Below, one piece after another: positions 49,851 through 62,559 of a stretch of 64,000 nucleotides of DNA. The notes beneath the pieces were generated by a model. It searched no databases. It saw nothing but the letters and a program-made list of their open reading frames with translations, and was not told where the DNA came from. The DNA is taken from the NCBI GenBank assembly GCA_023213395.1, contig CM041465.1, positions 53,513,741 through 53,577,740 on the forward strand. The letters are read 5' to 3'. The position numbers were made by a program, and so were the translations under genes. Source of the DNA: Cycas panzhihuaensis (lineage: Eukaryota; Cycadophyta). How positions within the stretch are numbered: the stretch's first letter is position 1; the number at the start of each line of letters is the position of its first letter.

Positions 49851-52800
49851 AAGTCACATTCATAATTATCTTTATTAATCCCATCTAAATATTTTTCTCT
49901 TAGTTAAGTGTTTATATCTCTTTCCCTAACTAATGGAATATTACACTAATTTTAAATTATCTTCATTCATTCAATAGAGTGAAATATCCTCTATGATAGA
50001 GAGGGATTAATTAATTTAATATAGATAATTTTTTCTCATTATCTATTTTAGAGTGTTATAGGCCTTTAGTTTATGAATAGTCCTCATGAAATGATTTATA
50101 TTTTATTTTCCCAAAATAAGTCATTAAGTTTTTCTAAATGAAATTAGCCAATAACTTACTTGTTATCTTTTCCTTTGATACTTCCATCGATCTTGTATTA
50201 ATATACCATGGGCTTTTAAATTGAATGAGATTTAAATAGAACTGTGAAAAGGAAGTGTATGTTACCTTCTTTTACACTCAATCACTTAATTGGACAAAAT
50301 AGATGCCCTAATTGAAATGCATTTTATATGATTTGGTTATCCATGACCTTTTAAAATAGTAGAATATAATTTTAGGAGGATCTCATTTATGTCCTTATTT
50401 TTAACTATATTTATGATGTTGCATGATGTCTTCATTAATTGTAAGGCTATAGGAGGATTTAGATATAGTTGTCCCAACTTTTGTTAAGAATATTATAAAT
50501 AAAGAGAAATGGCTATGAATTTAAATTGTTCATACTAAATAGATACATATTATAGTCCAACAAAACATTGAACTTTGTACTCTTTTTCTTTTTCCTTTTC
50601 TTTCTTTCTTTTCTTTTCTTTTTTTTTTCTTTTCTTATGTGTGTGGGGTGGGGGGGTTGAGGTGGGTATGGGTATATGTATGTGTGTTTGTATATGAGAG
50701 AGACAAAGGGAGAGAAAAAGAGCATAATAGAAAATGAGAGTTCTATGAGGGTGTTGCCCCTCAATATGTCTACAAAGCATATTAGACATCTCATTATGTT
50801 AATGGTATGAAGTACACTTCTTTGTTCATCTAACATAATTACACACCTTAAATGACATGAATATAACACATGCATAAGCAATAAATAATTCTAATAAGCA
50901 ATGTCATTACTTATTCAATTTTTTAAATGTATTCACAAATCAAAATGATGTAAAATAATAAAGTATGCACTTGGAGTTTACCAAAGTTAGCAAAAAGTTT
51001 AAAATATATGGAGGCATTCGTACTATGTGTATGACATGATCAAACTCTTATAAATTGTTATCCCTCCATGAGAATCATTTCCCCAATACTTAGATGTGCA
51101 TCCTTAGTCATATGATAATCATAGTAAGCAATACAAATGTTGCTTTACCTTTTAAAATGTGTAAACTAGTCAGTATGATATAGCATGATATAAGAGTTGT
51201 AAATTAAAGATAATGATCTTCATGACCCATTGGAGGCAACCCTAACAAAAAATTTGTATTAAGTGCTCTATCTCTCTCTCTCTCTACCTCTACATACACC
51301 AATCTAAATTATTGTCATGGATATTGCATGTTAATGTATTCAACATTATTCATACAAATATGCTAGTCAAATATATTCACACAAATACATAGAGGTTTAT
51401 TCATATAAATACATCAATTATATAGGTGAAAATAGCCTAGGCTATGAACTATACAAATTTTCCTAGTTTTGTGGTACTTTATCCTAAAGGTCTATTTTAT
51501 TTATTAGATTTTACATAGCTCATCTTAATGATGCATCATATACTATATTATTATGTAGTAATGATGTGTCAAGCATGCACACTTTGCATTGTTCACTTAA
51601 TTATTGATTAGTAAATATAATTACTTAGGAATTAGTGTATAACTTCATTTTCTATTAGAGATAAATGCTTACATTGAACATATTCATATTCTTATCATAT
51701 TATTTGATAGTTTGATTATATGGTATTTATTTATGCTATACACATGTGAATACCTTCCCTCTTTTATAGTGTAAGAATATATATAGTAATCTTTTATGGT
51801 TGGTTCTATTAATAGCATATTTGGAATTTTATTTTATTAGTATTATTTTTTTAATATTTAAAAAATTATTTCAATCTTTTTCTTGGTTTATGAAATAAAC
51901 CCCATTTACAATTACTCCAGTTCATACATGTAGGCATTTCCTTATACTTGTCCATGAGTGTACATACATAAGGAGTTACTATACATATATACACAACACA
52001 TGTAATATGTATTAACTTGTTTTGGTATACTAATGTGTAAAAAGTTTATTTTTCCTTGTTTTTTATATAAAACTATAAGGCATTAAAGTACATATTGTAG
52101 GTTGTAAAATCTTATTGTAATATACCAAGTTATTATGTTACTCTAATATCTCCTAAAGAAATAGAATTATAGAACAATCAATATGCCATATGTATTAACT
52201 AATATTTATAGAAGAATGTTAGTGATTATGCATATCATTGATAGGAATATAACATATTCTTATCCTCACATTCTCCCCATATGAGTGAAGATAGAAAAGC
52301 CCCCATATATCATGGGAATTGAATATGTTATAAACTATGGTGGTTATAGTTGTTGAACTTAAAATTGATGCAACTTCCATTTATTTCATAATAATATATA
52401 ATTAGTGTTTCACTCCATTAGTGGTCTTAATAACTTTATTTCCATTTTAATTTAGGTCTTCATCACTGACACTTCTTAGTAATGGTTACTAATAATCATG
52501 ATAAACTCATAAAATATTGTTGGGATAAGGCTCATCTTATGGCAATATCTATATCTCTTCTTAGCAGCATTTGATGGTGTTTGTTAATGCTAGCCAATAG
52601 TTGCCTTTAAGATGTATGCCATCACACCCTCAGTCTCACCTATAATATTTTAGGGATCAAAGGCCCTAGTGTTCATCAACACCACCACTCCATTGGATCA
52701 TTTTGTTCTTTTCTTTACTTGTTGTGTGTATTTGAAGGTATCTTGAGATGCCAACAAATATGTAGACACTTCCCCTCTAGTATAAATGTTATGATCAATA

Positions 52801-53780
52801 GGAATAGGATGTCTAACATTCAATACTAAGCATTACATTTAATCAAGAAAATGCATTAATATATTTTAGGATTTTTTTTATTATTATAAGTATGTTTAAT
52901 AAAAAAAATAATAAGCATTTATAATACACATAATAATATAACAAATACATATATATGTATAGGCTCATCTCCATCTAGTATTATAAGTTTAGAACCAAAG
53001 TAAGTTCATGAATGATAAATTTATCTTTTATTTTTATAACAATGTCATTTTGCTTATATTTCTTATGTCTTATATTTCAATATTTATTATATAATGTGTT
53101 ATATTCCATAGGTTGTTAAATATCATTTTAAAGTTTTATACATCCATTGTGAAATGAATAAGATAGGACCAATTAATACTTAAAATTATTATGTACATGA
53201 CACATAAATAGCATTTACTCTATTACATATAATTGATATTGGAATAAATTTTGAATAATAATTGATTATAAGAGCTTTCAACATCTACCTTTTGACTTAT
53301 AGGTCATGATCATATATAAAAGGCTCCTTTATATAAACATTATCATTTGTACTTACCTTACAAATAATATGAAATTTATTCATTCCAACTTATGGATGAC
53401 CCCATTAGAAAGAGTAACTCATAATCATCCTCAAAAAGACCTAACACTATTATAGTTTCTTATGAGGAAAACTATCTAGACATATTATAACTAAATACAT
53501 TAGGAATATTTTTTGTGGTATAAAAGTACACCTACATCCTTTCATAGATTAATTCAAAATGTTAGGTAGAAGAAAGAAAATATTTTAGTTCATATTTTCT
53601 CTTGTTGAAGTAGTTTCTTTAGAATCAATATAGACCTATACATCCTTGTTAACCACAAATATTAGAACATAATTAGAATTAGGATAGATTAAAAGTCGTT
53701 AGAATTACTAAATAATGATGAGAATGGTTAATATTGATAAGAATGCTTAATCATGGGTATTTTAAGGTGAATAGACTTTA
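49851..53780. other. AT-rich sequence without a recognisable gene
   Basis: About 3.9 kb of low-GC sequence with many A/T runs, a poly-pyrimidine stretch at 50575-50640 and CT repeats near 51275. I found no domain in any frame. It may be the upstream pol and gag part of the old element with integrase at 48080-49020, decayed beyond recognition by eye. Confidence 0.5.
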
Positions 53781-54090
53781 TTGTATTAAAGACAAAGGAT
53801 GGTGATAATTACAACTTGAAGTCAAAAGATTGTTCCCCTTCATTCATCCTTAAGTACCATGTAATTATTGAATGTTAAGGCTTGTTAGTTGAATTAACTA
53901 ATCCATATGATACACACATACACACACACACACATATATGTATATGTGTGTGTGTGTGTATGTGTGTATCTATGTGCATATATGTATGTATGCTTAATGA
54001 GTTGCTATTGTAAATATGATTTTTAAATAAATGGGATTAATTATTCTTCTCTTCAATAGCTTAGATCTACTATAAATGATATTTGAATCC
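53781..54090. repeat. Dispersed repeat copy B
   Basis: Second copy of the repeat at 49021-49850 with a short CA/TG/TA core at about 53910-53990. Confidence 0.8.
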
Positions 54091-56977
54091 CACCTTTAGG
54101 GTGTCACTAGACTTGGATGAGATCAAGCCAAATGACCAACAGTTTCGGTGGCTATGGACCTACAATGGCAAGTGAAAGAAATCACCCACAAAGGGCATTT
54201 GTGCATCGTGACACAAGTTTGGGACCCGCAAATGGTACACAAACTTCTTTTAGGTAACTCTTACTCGATACAGAGTAGTGGATGGACGAGGGATCTCCTT
54301 GGTTTCCCAAGTAACCTCAAAAGGGGCCCTGCCATCCTTGGATGAGTGAAGGAGGGAGGAAGGAGGCGAGGGAAAGGATCCTCATATGAAGGGGTTATGA
54401 AAGGGATGATCCTTAATAAGAAAATAGGTGAAACACGCACTTAAGCCTAAGGCAGCTTGCTACGTGAGTGGTGGAGATGGTGGCCGGTCTCACAAGCTAG
54501 GTGTTGACCTAAAGATCAAACAAGGATGGTCTAGCCTAGAGAAATAAAAAAAATAAAGCAAACGACCTTGAGAGGAGGTGCTCTCAAGGGGCCAAACTTA
54601 AAAAGGATTCTAGGAGTGGCAAGTCAACGAAAAGGATTGTCTTTGTATTTGACTTTGTTTCATATAAGGTAAAGAATGTAAAGTGAGAGTGTGGTATTTA
54701 TGGTAATGTTGTGCCTTTATGTTTAAAAGAAATTATATTTTTAAGGCAAGAAAGCAATGCAAATATCTCTCTCTCATTTACTCATGCATGCAACCTCACT
54801 CTCTTTGTTTTTTTAAATGCAAGAAGGGGGAGTCAAAGAGATTGCCATATGACCCAAAGCTTATGTAAAGAGTGTACAGTTACTGGGTGATATGCAACAA
54901 AAAAGGTGAGGCATGTGCCAGTGAGTGCCTAGATTTCTACTATATGAGTTTTACAAAAAAATAAACAAGCGAAGTGCAAGAGATCTAAACCAATATTTTT
55001 CCTTCCCTTTTTACTCAAAAGATATTCAAAAAAGGGAAAAAAGAATAAAGGAAAAAGGCCAGGGAAAGAGGGTTGCACCTGGGACGTGGCCATTGAAGTA
55101 GCGCTACCCTCACCACGCTTACAATCCTCACCCTTCTCCTAACCACAGATGGCATGACAGAAGGAGTGCCGATGAAGAAAGGGGGCTTCCTTACCTTCCC
55201 CTGAAATCAAAAAGGAAAAAGGAAATGTGGCGAAAGGAAACGTAAAGACTATTGCAACTCCACTTTACAATTTTGAGAGTAAAAGAAAGTAGCTATTAAA
55301 AGAAGGGGAATGTACTTGGGATGAAGTCCCCTTTTCCTTTAAGTGAAAAGGAAAATATGCAACCAACAAGATTCATCCTCTCCTAAAGGGCACCAAACAT
55401 ATGTGGGACAAATATACAAAATGAAAAGTGTTAAGATATGACTATCTTAATTAAAAGAAATGTATTCAATATCAATATCACTCCTTGTACTTCATATGTT
55501 GTTTAGTATGCAATATGGGAAAGAGGGAAAAGAGAATGAGGAAGGGTGGTTAGCCTCGTAATGGCTAACCCTCCAAATCAAAGGTGCTCCACACTGCCCC
55601 CAAGTACTAGGATGAAGGGGTAAATAAATGTAAGCAAGCTTCTAGAAATATAAGTAAAAGTGATAAGAAATATTGCAAACGTTTCCAATGTTGCAAAAGT
55701 TGAAACATACAACTCTTGCAAGTTCTGCAAGGTTTAAATCAAGGGACAGATAAAAATATGGAGTAGGCCCTAAAAACCCACCTGTGTAGGATCTGTTGTG
55801 CTGGTTGCAAGTGCAGAAATGGGCTACCTACGCTGCTGTAAATAATGATCTACTCTCCAATGGTCCTTTGGGATCTTTAGGGAGGTATGGAGAAGGAGAA
55901 GCGAGGAGAGAAGGGGGTTGCCCTTGAGGAGAGTAGATCATTGCTAGCAGTAGTGTAGGTAGCAAAGAAGAGGTATCTTCAAAGAGTGAGAGGAGGGTTT
56001 ACCTCTCATTACAATGAAAAGGAAAGAAGAAAGTTATTGTAAAAGAAAGTACTGACAAAAATATTTATATTACTCAAGGTAAAGGAAATAGAAAACTGAC
56101 TTAAGAGTACTTATTATAGGTGGATCTGAGATAGATCTACCTGTGAAATTGGGTGAGGAAGGAGGCCCTATGGGATTTATAGGAGATGACCCCAATGGTG
56201 CAACAAATAGAGGCAAAACTAGAATAAGAAAGAGGGCTAGAGCTTGATGGAGAGTTCAAAGCACAATCTTCCCTTGGCTGGCCATGTTACAGATTTGTAA
56301 CCCATGTGTCTTGAGTTGTAGAAGGTTGGTAGCTAGCTGAGAATTAGGTGTAGTAGAACTTGATCCTATTTACAGGGAATTTTGGAGGAGATAGTGGTAA
56401 AAATCAATTGAGAGAGAGAGGAAATGAGGGTGTTTTGGGTTTTTAAACCCAACCCTAACTTAATTGAGTAATTAGGGTTTGGCCTGGGCAAGGAACAAGT
56501 CACTCCCATGTGGTAATTTTGTAATAAGTGTGAAATTAACCATGGAAATTTTTAAAAAATGATTGTGGATGGTCGCCCCATGAAGTTTCAAGTGGTACCA
56601 CAAAGTTTAACATGATGCAAAAAAAATAAAACAAAAAGAGAGAAATGTGAGCCCAAAAGCTCTAAAAGAGAGGGAAACTAAGGCCCAAGGAGGTATGGTA
56701 CTATATCCAAGTGGAAAAATTGGGGTTGTGGGACTTAGAGAGGCCACAACAAGCAATCAATAAAGGTAAAATATTCTCCAAAAGGACAATGAGTGGACAC
56801 AGGGTGATGACCAGGCCTAAGCGGGGTGCTAGGGGTCATGATGCTCCGATGGGTGATGTGGTGTGGGCTACAGAAGCCAAACGGTACTTGGGGATGTTAT
56901 GGAGACATGGAGAAGGGTTGTGGAGTACCATGGGATATGTATCCTTAGATCATCATAGTCTAAAAAGGTGCAGAGAT

Positions 56978-57620
56978 TGTTGGGTATTATGACAACAATT
57001 ATAGGCCTAAAATTATGGCATGTTTTCAGTGCGGTTTCCCCCCCTAATCTTTCTCGGGGGGTTCCAAGGGGGGCAGGATCCCCCCTTGGCTGGGGGGTGT
57101 GGGGGGAGTGGAACGCCCTCCGCTAGGAGGGGGTTCGGGGGTGATAGCCCCTGACCTAAACATTTAACCATATAAACCTTATCAAAGTGTAAAGAGAATC
57201 AAGGTCATTCAATACAAATACCCTAGATTCTACGGTTGAGATTTAGGTCTTGGATGTCCTCTCATATAGCTCGTTTTAGGGATTTTCTTATTATGTTATA
57301 ATGTTATGCAATGTACTATGAAGAGGGCAGTGGTTGATTGTTGTTCCAAAGAGAACTTTGTATCTGTGATGTACTGTTTCACCATTCTACAGCAATAAAG
57401 ATCGATACCTTTCTTATGTGGATGTTTCCCTAGCATACTACTAGGGTTTTACCACGTTATATCGAGTGCACATGTGATGTTTGGCTTTCATTATCTTGTT
57501 ACTATATAATCTCTGATTTTAGAACTTGCATGTAATTTTATGTTTCCATTTCTGTAACTAGTTGTAAGAAAGTAATAGATCTTGGTGGTGGTTAAAGGAT
57601 TAGACCTTCTATTCTCAACA
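56978..57620 (+). mobile_element. Solo LTR of a Ty1/copia-like element inside the LTR of element IV
   Basis: Starts TGTTGGG and ends CTCAACA, with terminal inverted TGTTG/CAACA. It is flanked by GAGAT (56973-56977) and GGGAT (57621-57625), a five-base duplication with one transition. Inside, a polyadenylation-type AATAAA near 57395 is followed by GTGGATGTTTCCC...ACCACGTTATATC, the R-U5 style found in plant copia LTRs. No internal region, so it is the product of LTR-LTR recombination. The copia assignment is by motif; orientation from TG to CA and the AATAAA. Confidence 0.8.
57030..57155. repeat. G-run cluster with hairpin in the solo LTR
   Basis: Many runs of five or six G, including CCAAGGGGGG and its exact complement CCCCCCTTGG separated by six bases, then GGGGGGTGTGGGGGGAG and AGGAGGGGGTTCGGGGG. 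Could form a hairpin or G-quadruplex. Confidence 0.8.
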
Positions 57621-57798
57621 GGGATATAGTGTGGTTAAGTAATGGATGCATAGTGGTCATGTAGTGAATGAATCATCATGTAATGTAGGTGAAGTGTCTC
57701 AATCTACCTTTTCTAAAACTAAAAATCATAGGGATAGAAGCATACCTATAATTACCTAAGTCAACTCGTACATGTCCATTTCTAGTAGCTGGGAAACA

Positions 57799-57809
57799 CT
57801 GCCCCCTTG
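57799..57809 (-). other. Polypurine tract of element IV
   Basis: Minus strand AAGGGGGCAG adjoining TGTTTCCC, same as element I. Confidence 0.8.
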
Positions 57810-58239
57810 GTAGCAGAGCCTTGCTACTCATAAGCATAACGTGACGATGAATGATGGTAATAAAAGGATAGCAAAATACAACAAAGGGTGATATTGAGTG
57901 TCGTGGTGGGATGCATGGATAAGTAGATGAGCGAGTGGTGGCATAGGGGCTACCTATGCATCATCCTAGAGTCGACTGGTAGTGATAACAGATGAGGGAG
58001 ATGCCCCAATCACATGAGTGTAAGATAATTAGTGGTGATAATCACAAACATGATTAAACAGACATTATGAATGGGATGCTATATACATAGGAGAGTCAAA
58101 ACAATGGGGATTATATACCAGGAGTGGTATAGAGGATAGAATGAAGAAAATAAACCTAATGATCACCATAGTTTAACCTCATTAGTGGCCAACTTTCAGA
58201 GGTATGGGCTAATCACCATCTATAAGATGGGATGACCTT
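57810..58239. other. Spacer between polypurine tract and second RNase H, element IV
   Basis: Equivalent to 1299-1639. Shares the CATAGTTTAACCTCATTAG block with element I at 1597. No gene seen. Confidence 0.55.
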
Positions 58240-58695
58240 GAACGTTGGCACTTAGGCAATCAAATAGGTCCCTCAAGGGGGGTCATCAAGGAAAAAGAGG
58301 TGACACTCAAGGATGAGACAAACGAGACTGTCTGCCTCATCATTGCAGTCCTGGGGAATATGTTAGATATCTAAAGAAGAAAAATGGAATAAAAGGGACT
58401 TAGCAGTCGAGGCGAGGGCCCTTAGGCATGGGAAACACACCTGGTAAACCTAGGTGAGATGCGACACAATGACCTAAGAGTCACAAAGAAGGATGATGGG
58501 TCCATGGTGGAAGTAGAGCGCATCGGTAATGGCTTCAATAATGACTATGTACTCATCTTCATTATTGGTAACTTTAGGAAGGAAGACCCTGGAATACATG
58601 TAATCATATCCAGAGGGGTCATGAAGGATCCATGTAGTGGTAGAAGGGCCTGGGTTACCACAGCTTCTACCGTCAGTAAAGATGAGTAATGCCAT
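58240..58695 (-). pseudogene. Second RNase H of element IV
   Basis: The ATG at 58695 gives MALLIFTDGRSCGNPGPS, followed by AWIL-like, GYDYMYSRVFLPKVTNNEDEY and PIILLCDS, then a TGA. Asp, Glu and Asp are all present, although Ala is changed to Asp in NNEAEY. The rest of the domain (VSHLTQVYQV, HIPQD, ADSLVCLILE) can be read below the stop to about 58240. Together with element III it supports the ATG just before the first catalytic residue. Retained although the main polymerase genes are gone. Confidence 0.82.
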
Positions 58696-59261
58696 GGTAA
58701 GGAGATGAGCGTCTCAGTCAGATGGTAGAAAAAGCGACAACGAGGATTGATGAGTAAAGAAAGGCATGAGAGGTAGCAATAGGGCTATGAGTTACTTGAA
58801 AGGTTGTGAATAGGGATCATGGAGGATAGGAGAGCCCTAGAAGGAGGCTACCTAGGGATGAGGAGACCGACCTGACATGAGGGAAGGAAATGACGGTGAA
58901 AAAGGCCCCTCTAGGGTCCTAAAGGTCACTAAAAGGGCCTCGATAAGGTCCAGGATGAGGGGGATGCTTCCTTTAGGGGCCCCAGAGGCTTGAATGGGTG
59001 GTAAAAATAAACTCAGTATGGTAAAATGAGCTAAATGAGTATAAACATGGTTATGTTTTGGGGTGGTATAAAAATCGAGACAAAAGGGGTCTGCGAGAGA
59101 CTGAAGGGGTTGCCATAAAAGCACCAGGGAGGCTAAAAAGGGAGACCATGGAGGCAAAATAAGGGATGGACCCAGAAGGCAAAAATGATATGGGAAAATA
59201 GGTGGTTGTAGGGTCTATCATGGTGGAAGGAAAGGAGGAACTGCTCATCGGGGCCCCCGCC
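58696..59261. promoter_or_regulatory. Spacer between divergent genes, element IV
   Basis: Matches 2125-2649 in plan, with ATGAGTATAAACATGG at about 59034 corresponding to the second TATA-like motif of the other copies. No convincing reading frame. Confidence 0.45.
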
Positions 59262-59270
59262 TATATAAAG
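59262..59270 (+). promoter_or_regulatory. TATA box of PMD-like gene, element IV
   Basis: TATATAAAG after GGGGCCCCCGCC. Conserved despite strong divergence of the surrounding sequence. Confidence 0.77.
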
Positions 59271-59453
59271 AAAACTCGGTAAAAACAAAATTCATTTTCA
59301 TGGGCTCACGATCAATCAGGAGCCTCCTCCCTTACATAGCGGAGCATTGCCCAACTTCAGAGGCATGTAGCAGGAGATCTAACCATCGGATTGTGGTGGA
59401 GAGACAACCAATAAGACCAGGGCGATGAGATGGTGGTAGTGAGGCTGGATCTA

Positions 59454-59951
59454 GTAAGTGGATCACCCCCTAACTATTCCATTTCATCAATTTGATTTAA
59501 TGTATTTTTAAGCTTTTTCAGAGTAGTTTTGGGCCCTCAAAGGGTAAATTGGGACCCTCTGGAGCATGATTTGGGCCCAGAGAGGGGGAGGACTAAGGTA
59601 TTAGGTAGCCCTAATCCCAGTGGGCCTGATTGTTATCCACTTAGATAAAATGTTTAGGGTTTTTTGGGTATCCCCCACTTTTTGTGGGGGGTTTAAAGGG
59701 TCCCATGATAAAAATTACGATACTGTAGAGTTTGCCATGGGGCCACTAAGGATATACTAAAATGTTAGTAGGGCCCGTATCAAACTCCACAGTATCGTAG
59801 AGTTTGATGCGGGGCAGAGGGAAACAACTAGAAAAAAGAAGAAAAATGGCCCAGAAAGGTACCAAACTTAGCCCCAAGAGGGCAAGAGGTAACTTGAGGG
59901 CAGGCGAACATAGTGTGGAGTGTTCTAACTGACTCTTGGGTGTTTTTGTAG
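59454..59951 (+). other. Intron 1 of PMD-like gene, element IV
   Basis: Donor CTA|GTAAGT at 59454, acceptor TTTTTGTAG ending at 59951. These are the most consensus-like splice sites of the four copies. Length 498. Confidence 0.68.
59774..59813. repeat. Intron 1 stem-loop, element IV
   Basis: CCCGTATCAAACTC faces GAGTTTGATGCGGG, a 14-base stem with a single G-U type mismatch. The stem sequence is different from elements I-III. Confidence 0.8.
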
Positions 59952-59960
59952 GTGATTATC

Positions 59961-61753
59961 ATGGTAGACACCTACGAGAATATAGGGATTACTATGATGA
60001 GTTTTATAGAGATGATGATATAGGGGGATATACAAACATTAGGATGATATGGATTACTAAAGATTATCAGGACCTCTTAGTACGCATTGGATTAGTGCCT
60101 CTTGGTAGACATAGTCTCCTATTAGGATTGTAGATAGCACGTCTTCCACCTTCCCCAAGTGGGGGATATTACTATCACATTAGGAGACATTAAGAGGATC
60201 CTAGGCATACTAGCGGGAGGAGCACCAACATCGTTGGGCACGCTACCCAACATAAATGCTACACACACAAAGGTGACCACATTTTTCACTGGTTAGGGTA
60301 GATGGAACAGACGTGGGATATCAGTCCAAATGATGGTTATGTCATAGATTGCTTAGTTGAGGAAGCTGGTTACACTAGGCATTCTGTTCTAGATATCCCA
60401 GAAATAGAACTATATAGACATTCTAGGTAGATGGATGGATACAGTTGGGAGATGTGAGGCTGGGGAGAGACTAGATTAGGCCACCTTAATATCAGTAAAC
60501 ACGGTTGCCCAATTAGATGCTATTAGAGTGGCGGCGAGAGGAGGATTCTCCTATTGGTGAGAGTACCCATGGTGCACAAGTAGTATACTTAGTTTAGGGG
60601 GACCGAGGATCATGCACATGTCAGGCAGTCGGTGGAGGCGACATCGCTAGACCTCCTCACTTTGGCAAACTACATGGAAGACCCATATAAAGGAGTGAGG
60701 TGGGATAGTGATGATGAGACAGGAGGTGGTCCTAGAGATGGCGAAAATGACAGGGGTGATGATAGGGGTGATAGAGGTGATGGGGCAAGCCCATCAGGAG
60801 TAGCAGGCAGAGTGGCAAATCTATGAGGGGCTGTATGAGGAGAGGAAGGTCCATCAGGGGTTGAAGGAGGAGAGGTAGGGCTTTCAAGAGCTACAGGAGG
60901 AGATGCAGGTCCTTCAGGAGCTATGGGAGAAGAGGCAGGTCCTTCAAGAGCTATAAGAGGAGGTAGGCTACCCTACACACCAATGTTGAGATTAAGGGTA
61001 GTCAGTAGGGCTCTGGTGGCGACAGTGGCAGAGAGGGAAGGAGATGCCCCAATAGGCTAGGCTGTAGGCAAGGTGGTACCTGGGGAGGAGGAGATACCAG
61101 TGGCTGAGGGAGATCTTAAGGAGGAGATAGTCGTCTAAGTTGAGGAGCCGGTTGTCCCAGGAGGTGAGACACTACCTTTTCCTATCATCTTTTGACCATT
61201 AGGTGACTAAATAGTTTACTTTGATTTGGCTTTGAGGATTTGATATATGGGTGTATGAACTAATACACGATGTGTTTGACTTGGTAGGGGTAGTAGAGAT
61301 GGGGAGGTTGATATAGGTGATAGTCTAAAGGTATTCCCCTAAGTCTACATAGAGGGGCAACCTCCCATCCAGGCTAGAGAGGAGCCTCAATCAGTAGGGG
61401 CACACACAATGACATTTACCCCACTGATCAAAGCTAGGGACATGTGGGTAGTAGAGTCCCAGGAGCACCAGGCAAGGGTGGGATAGCTACAGGGAGAGTT
61501 GGATAAGACCCATATAGACAGAGATGTCTTACAAGGTCAAGTTCAGGCGTTAGAGGCTCAAGGTAACAGAGTAGGTGGTAATGCAGAGAGTTGCATTAAG
61601 ATAACTGTGCTAGACGAGAGGCTCATAGGAGTAGAGGGAGAGAGGGATCATATCCAGGAACGATACAATCAACTGGTGGATCAGATTGCTGTGAGATCAT
61701 CACAAAGTAGGACTCAAACACACATGATGGTTGTGACCCTAAGGAGGCACTGA
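59961..61753 (+). pseudogene. Plus-strand PMD-like gene in element IV
   Basis: The ATG in ATCATGG context starts MVDTYENIGITMMSFIEMM. The frame can be followed a long way through stops: YGLLKI, LLVDIVSY, HVFHLPQVGDITI, DIKRILGI (PMD-like core with W changed to TAG), then THTKVTTFFTG, and SVNTVAQLDAIRV. A linker with repeated SPSG and PSGV-type units (60780-61000) follows, then intron 2 at 61164-61287 (GGTGAG donor, TTGGTAG acceptor) and a helical C-terminal part with ERDHIQERYNQLVDQI (open 61499-61753). Nearly all stops in the first exon are TAG at former Gln or Trp codons. The most diverged copy, yet with the same exon plan as the others. Confidence 0.75.
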
Positions 61754-62559
61754 GACGAGGGGAGCGAGGCTAAGAGCTCACAATGACGTAGGAGGAGCCA
61801 TACATATCCATCGATGAAGAAAGTGTACATGTACTCAATCATGCAATCCTAGTTAGAGTGCATTTTTGAGCTTAAGAGTGGCAGAAACTGACACACCCAA
61901 CAAGGAGAAAAGGTTTCCCTCAGGAGGGAAACACAAGATGCCATAGGAGAAAATATAGAGATAGGAAAGCCACCCTAAACTTTCATTCCACCTATGGTTT
62001 GGGGGAATGAGGATGTGCTTAGAGTAGTAGTTTAGGCTTATTTCAGAGCGATAAAAGAGGAATCAGTGTGGCTGGCCTACACAGGGATAAGGATAGGTCA
62101 CACGTAGAATGGAGATGGATGATGAAGGGCAGGCCCTGTATGGCTAGGCCTATAAGTAAAATGGTTTTGGTTAGAACCAAATAAGTGCGATGGACCTAAC
62201 ACACAATGGATCACATGGTAAGGTTGCATCTAAGTAGGACTGACACTGGTCCTAGGTGAGGACCTAGAGCATGAAGAAGAGGTATCTCTATGAGTCGCTC
62301 GTCGATGCAGATGCCTACATGAAGCCACTTAGGAAGGGTGGGAAGATGAAAGAGGTGGTTGGTTCAAAACCAATGGCTCGAGAGCTAATGTAGAATGAAG
62401 AGAAGAGGGAATATCTTATTGGGATATCTCCCTAGGTGTGTGCAAAACCAAGGTGACTAGGTTTGGCTTATGACAAGGCATAAGTTCTAATTGGTAAAGG
62501 TTGGTCTCTTGAAATGGGTCCCCATGGAAGGGATAACCTCCTTAGGATCACTATCTTCA
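61754..62559. other. Junction region of element IV where pol is missing
   Basis: Holds the shared 3' block near 61975-62050 (CATTCCACCTATGG and following), then about 450 bases I do not recognise, then the protease linker. There is no integrase, RNase H or reverse transcriptase motif on the minus strand here. Confidence 0.6.

Larger units (their letters stand above)
54102..57798 (-). repeat. Left (3') LTR of element IV
   Basis: Ends TAGTAGCTGGGAAACA, like the other elements. Its start region shares GGGACCCGCAAATGG-like and GCCATCCTTGGATG blocks with the right LTR of element I (43610-43740). A solo LTR of 643 bases sits inside. Short frames such as 54148-54345 and 56711-56992 have no known domain and lie in LTR sequence. 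Confidence 0.78.

Noticed and set aside
50513-50881. Minus-strand frame with a Lys/Arg-rich stretch
   Set aside because: It comes from a pyrimidine-rich low-complexity tract at 50575-50640, with no family resemblance.
54148-54345. Small plus-strand frames at 54148-54345 and 56711-56992
   Set aside because: Both lie in the LTR of element IV, have no known motif, and are not preserved in related LTRs.
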